NCBI GenBank assembly: GCA_049890035.1
Contig: JBMHCG010000033.1
Coordinates: 17,953 to 81,952 of the forward strand
DNA: 64,000 bases
Reading direction: 5' to 3'
DNA from: UBA11891 sp049890035
GTDB lineage: Bacteria > Bacteroidota > Bacteroidia > Flavobacteriales > Flavobacteriaceae
Shown: piece by piece, positions 61,965-64,000 of the stretch
Layout: each line of letters opens with the position of its first letter
Position numbering within the stretch: position 1 is the first letter of the stretch
The notes under the pieces: generated by a model
The model's database searches: none
The model's input: the letters and a program-made list of their open reading frames with translations, nothing else
Told to the model about the DNA's origin: nothing
Made by a program: the position numbers and the translations under genes

Positions 61965-64000
61965 ATGAAGTCTGTTGACGTTCGGCAAAAATTTCTTGAT
62001 TTCTTTCAGTCCAAACAACACAGTATAGTGCCCTCAGCGCCCATGGTCATCAAGGACGATCCTACTTTGATGTTTACCAACGCGGGCATGAATCAGTTCA
62101 AATCCTATTTTTTGGGTCAGTCAACCCCTACATCTGTGCGGGTTGCCGACACCCAAAAGTGCTTGCGTGTTTCTGGAAAGCACAATGATCTGGAAGAAGT
62201 GGGCATCGATACCTATCACCACACATTTTTTGAAATGTTAGGGAATTGGAGTTTTGGTGATTATTTCAAAAAAGAAGCTATTGCCTGGGCGTGGGAACTG
62301 CTAACAGAAGTCTATAAAATAGACCCTGACACCCTTTATGTAACCATTTTTGAGGGGGACGAAAAAGAAGGGTTGGATCGTGATCAGGAGGCATTTGATT
62401 ATTGGCGGGCTATTTTACCGGAGGAACGCATATTGAACGGAAATAAAAAAGATAATTTTTGGGAGATGGGCGATCAGGGACCCTGCGGTCCCTGCTCCGA
62501 AATACATGTTGATATTCGCAGTCAAGCCGACAAAGCACAAACGCCGGGCGCGGATTTGGTCAATCAAGACCACCCCGAAGTAATTGAAGTCTGGAACCTG
62601 GTATTTATGGAATACAACCGCAAAGCAGACGGTACCCTGGAAAAACTTCCCGCCCAACATGTAGATACGGGGATGGGCTTCGAACGCCTTTGCATGGTGT
62701 TGCAGGGCGTGCGGTCCAATTATGATACCGACGTTTTTACTCCTTTGATTCGGGAAATAGAAACCCGAACGGCTACACAGTACGGAAAAGATCAGGAAAC
62801 AGATATTGCCATTCGAGTGATTGCCGATCACCTGCGGACCGTCTATTTTGCCATTGCCGATGGGCAACTCCCCAGTAATTCGGGTGCGGGTTATGTGATC
62901 CGAAGAATTCTCCGTCGGGCCATACGGTATGGATTTACTTTCCTGAATCAAAAAGAGGCTTTTATTCACCAATTGGTCAGTATCCTCAGCCAACAAATGG
63001 GCGGAGTATTTCCCGAATTGAAAAAACAGCAAAATTTAGCGGTCAATGTGATTCGTGAAGAAGAAAATTCTTTCCTGAAAACCCTAGATCAAGGTTTGGT
63101 CCTTTTGGATACCCTCCTGGCCAATGCCCAAGACAAACAAATCAGTGGCCCCAAGGCTTTTGAATTATACGATACTTTTGGGTTTCCACTGGATCTAACG
63201 GCCCTGATTGGGCGCGAACGTGGATATACAGTTGATGAAGCTGGTTTTGCTGTGGAAATGGAAAAGCAAAAAGCCCGTTCCCGAGCAGCAGCAGCTTCTA
63301 CTTCCGACGATTGGCAGGTCCTTTTTGACGATCAAGTCGAAGAATTTGTAGGATATGATCTCCTGGAAACTGATGTCAAAATCACCCGCTACCGGAAGGT
63401 GACCTCCAAGAAAGAAGGGACCATGTATCAATTGGTATTCAATCTCACGCCCTTTTATCCAGAAGGTGGGGGGCAAGTAGGAGACAAAGGCTATTTGGAA
63501 GCGGCCAATGGTGACATCCACTATATCACCAATACCAAAAAAGAAAACGATCTGATTTTACATTACTGTAAAACCTTACCACAACAGACGAGTGGATTTT
63601 TTAAAGCGGTGGTTGATGCCCAGCAACGTACGCGTACCGCATGCAACCACACGGCCACACATTTAATGCACCAAGCTTTGCGCAGTATTTTAGGGGACCA
63701 TGTTGAGCAAAAGGGGTCCATGGTGCATTCGGGCATGTTCCGTTTTGATTTTTCCCATTTTGCCAAAGTCACACCAGAGGAATTGGCAGCAGTTGAACAA
63801 TTTGTCAATGCCCGTATCCAAGAACAACTCCCGTTAGAAGAAAGCCGTAATATTCCCAAATCAGAAGCAGTAAAACAAGGTGCATTGGCGCTTTTTGGTG
63901 AAAAATATGGCGATACGGTTCGTGCAATCCGCTTTGGACAATCTATCGAACTATGTGGAGGCACCCATGTTTCCAACACCAGTCAGATTTGGCATTTTAA
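61965..64000 (+). CDS. alaS: Alanyl-tRNA synthetase, N-terminal part (runs off the window)
   Basis: An open frame of 678 codons reaching the window end. It starts MKSVDVRQKFLDFFQSKQHS and shows the class II aminoacylation core: VPSAPMVIKDDPTLMFTNAGMNQFK, THHTFFEMLGNWSFGDYFKKEA-like segment, EMGDQGPCGPCSEIH, and DTGMGFERL. The editing domain has CNHTATHLMHQALR (zinc-binding HxxxH) and, at the very end, ELCGGTHVSNT. The C-terminal (C-Ala) part lies beyond the window. It charges tRNA-Ala and clears mischarged Ser or Gly. Confidence 0.97.
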   Translation, partial: MKSVDVRQKFLDFFQSKQHSIVPSAPMVIKDDPTLMFTNAGMNQFKSYFLGQSTPTSVRVADTQKCLRVSGKHNDLEEVGIDTYHHTFFEMLGNWSFGDYFKKEAIAWAWELLTEVYKIDPDTLYVTIFEGDEKEGLDRDQEAFDYWRAILPEERILNGNKKDNFWEMGDQGPCGPCSEIHVDIRSQADKAQTPGADLVNQDHPEVIEVWNLVFMEYNRKADGTLEKLPAQHVDTGMGFERLCMVLQGVRSNYDTDVFTPLIREIETRTATQYGKDQETDIAIRVIADHLRTVYFAIADGQLPSNSGAGYVIRRILRRAIRYGFTFLNQKEAFIHQLVSILSQQMGGVFPELKKQQNLAVNVIREEENSFLKTLDQGLVLLDTLLANAQDKQISGPKAFELYDTFGFPLDLTALIGRERGYTVDEAGFAVEMEKQKARSRAAAASTSDDWQVLFDDQVEEFVGYDLLETDVKITRYRKVTSKKEGTMYQLVFNLTPFYPEGGGQVGDKGYLEAANGDIHYITNTKKENDLILHYCKTLPQQTSGFFKAVVDAQQRTRTACNHTATHLMHQALRSILGDHVEQKGSMVHSGMFRFDFSHFAKVTPEELAAVEQFVNARIQEQLPLEESRNIPKSEAVKQGALALFGEKYGDTVRAIRFGQSIELCGGTHVSNTSQIWHF

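Overview
The window comes from a member of the Bacteroidota, almost certainly class Flavobacteriia (family Flavobacteriaceae or close). The evidence is the complete gldK-gldL-gldM-gldN cluster of the gliding / type IX secretion (T9SS) motor, a class II HMG-CoA reductase next to a GYDIA-type GHMP kinase (mevalonate pathway), the gene order GAF-purH-mreB-mreC-mreD-mrdA-rodA and miaB-fis-lptE-secG-groES-groEL, many short lipoproteins, and repeated TAnnTTTG boxes (the Bacteroidota -7 promoter element) just upstream of start codons. Shine-Dalgarno sequences are not a useful guide to starts here. I cannot name the genus. Most of the window is densely packed housekeeping sequence.

Layout. 1-2.5 kb: tail of a CNNM/CBS/CorC-type membrane protein and a PpiD/SurA-type periplasmic isomerase. 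2.6-4.8 kb: mevalonate-pathway pair. 4.9-5.9 kb: small AT-rich accessory patch (DUF1801 and effector-binding-domain genes) beside a hairpin. 6-10.7 kb: peptide-use cluster (DPP IV-like peptidase, POT peptide importer, thioredoxin-like protein). 10.7-15 kb: comEC, lpxB, small membrane protein, surE. 15-18.3 kb: C-terminal processing protease and a lone DppC-like permease. 18.3-25.8 kb: cell-shape/elongasome operon led by a GAF protein and purH. 25.9-33.5 kb: HMA/MauE protein, DUF2141 protein, groESL, secG, a TPR-like protein, lptE, a sigma-54-type activator and miaB. 33.8-42 kb: topA, an arginase-fold protein with degraded metal ligands, and gldKLMN. 42-53.7 kb: FAD oxidase, ABC-F ATPase, CPXCG protein, beta-helix lipoprotein, DUF5916 outer-membrane-type protein, trxB, two convergent DUF6503-like lipoproteins, a SnoaL-like protein, a VanX-like dipeptidase and a GlcD-like flavoprotein. 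54-55.8 kb: SulP anion transporter broken by a one-base frameshift. 55.9-58.2 kb: accessory block next to an initiator tRNA-Met gene. 58.2-64 kb: era, der, merR-like, M23 peptidase and the start of alaS.

The part that most rewards a second look is 56.5-58.2 kb. The 3' end of the tRNA-Met gene occurs three times (15-base core), each copy followed on the tRNA's strand by its own terminator-like hairpin. A 184-bp unit is present twice with only two differences, and an AT-rich lipoprotein gene lies between the copies. This looks like repeated insertion at a tRNA 3' end with no integrase gene in the interval, next to a decayed GIY-YIG gene. Other points of interest are the SulP frameshift, the apparently metal-less arginase-fold protein between topA and gldK, and nested inverted repeats over the groESL promoter. 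No CRISPR array, rRNA, complete insertion sequence or phage gene was seen.
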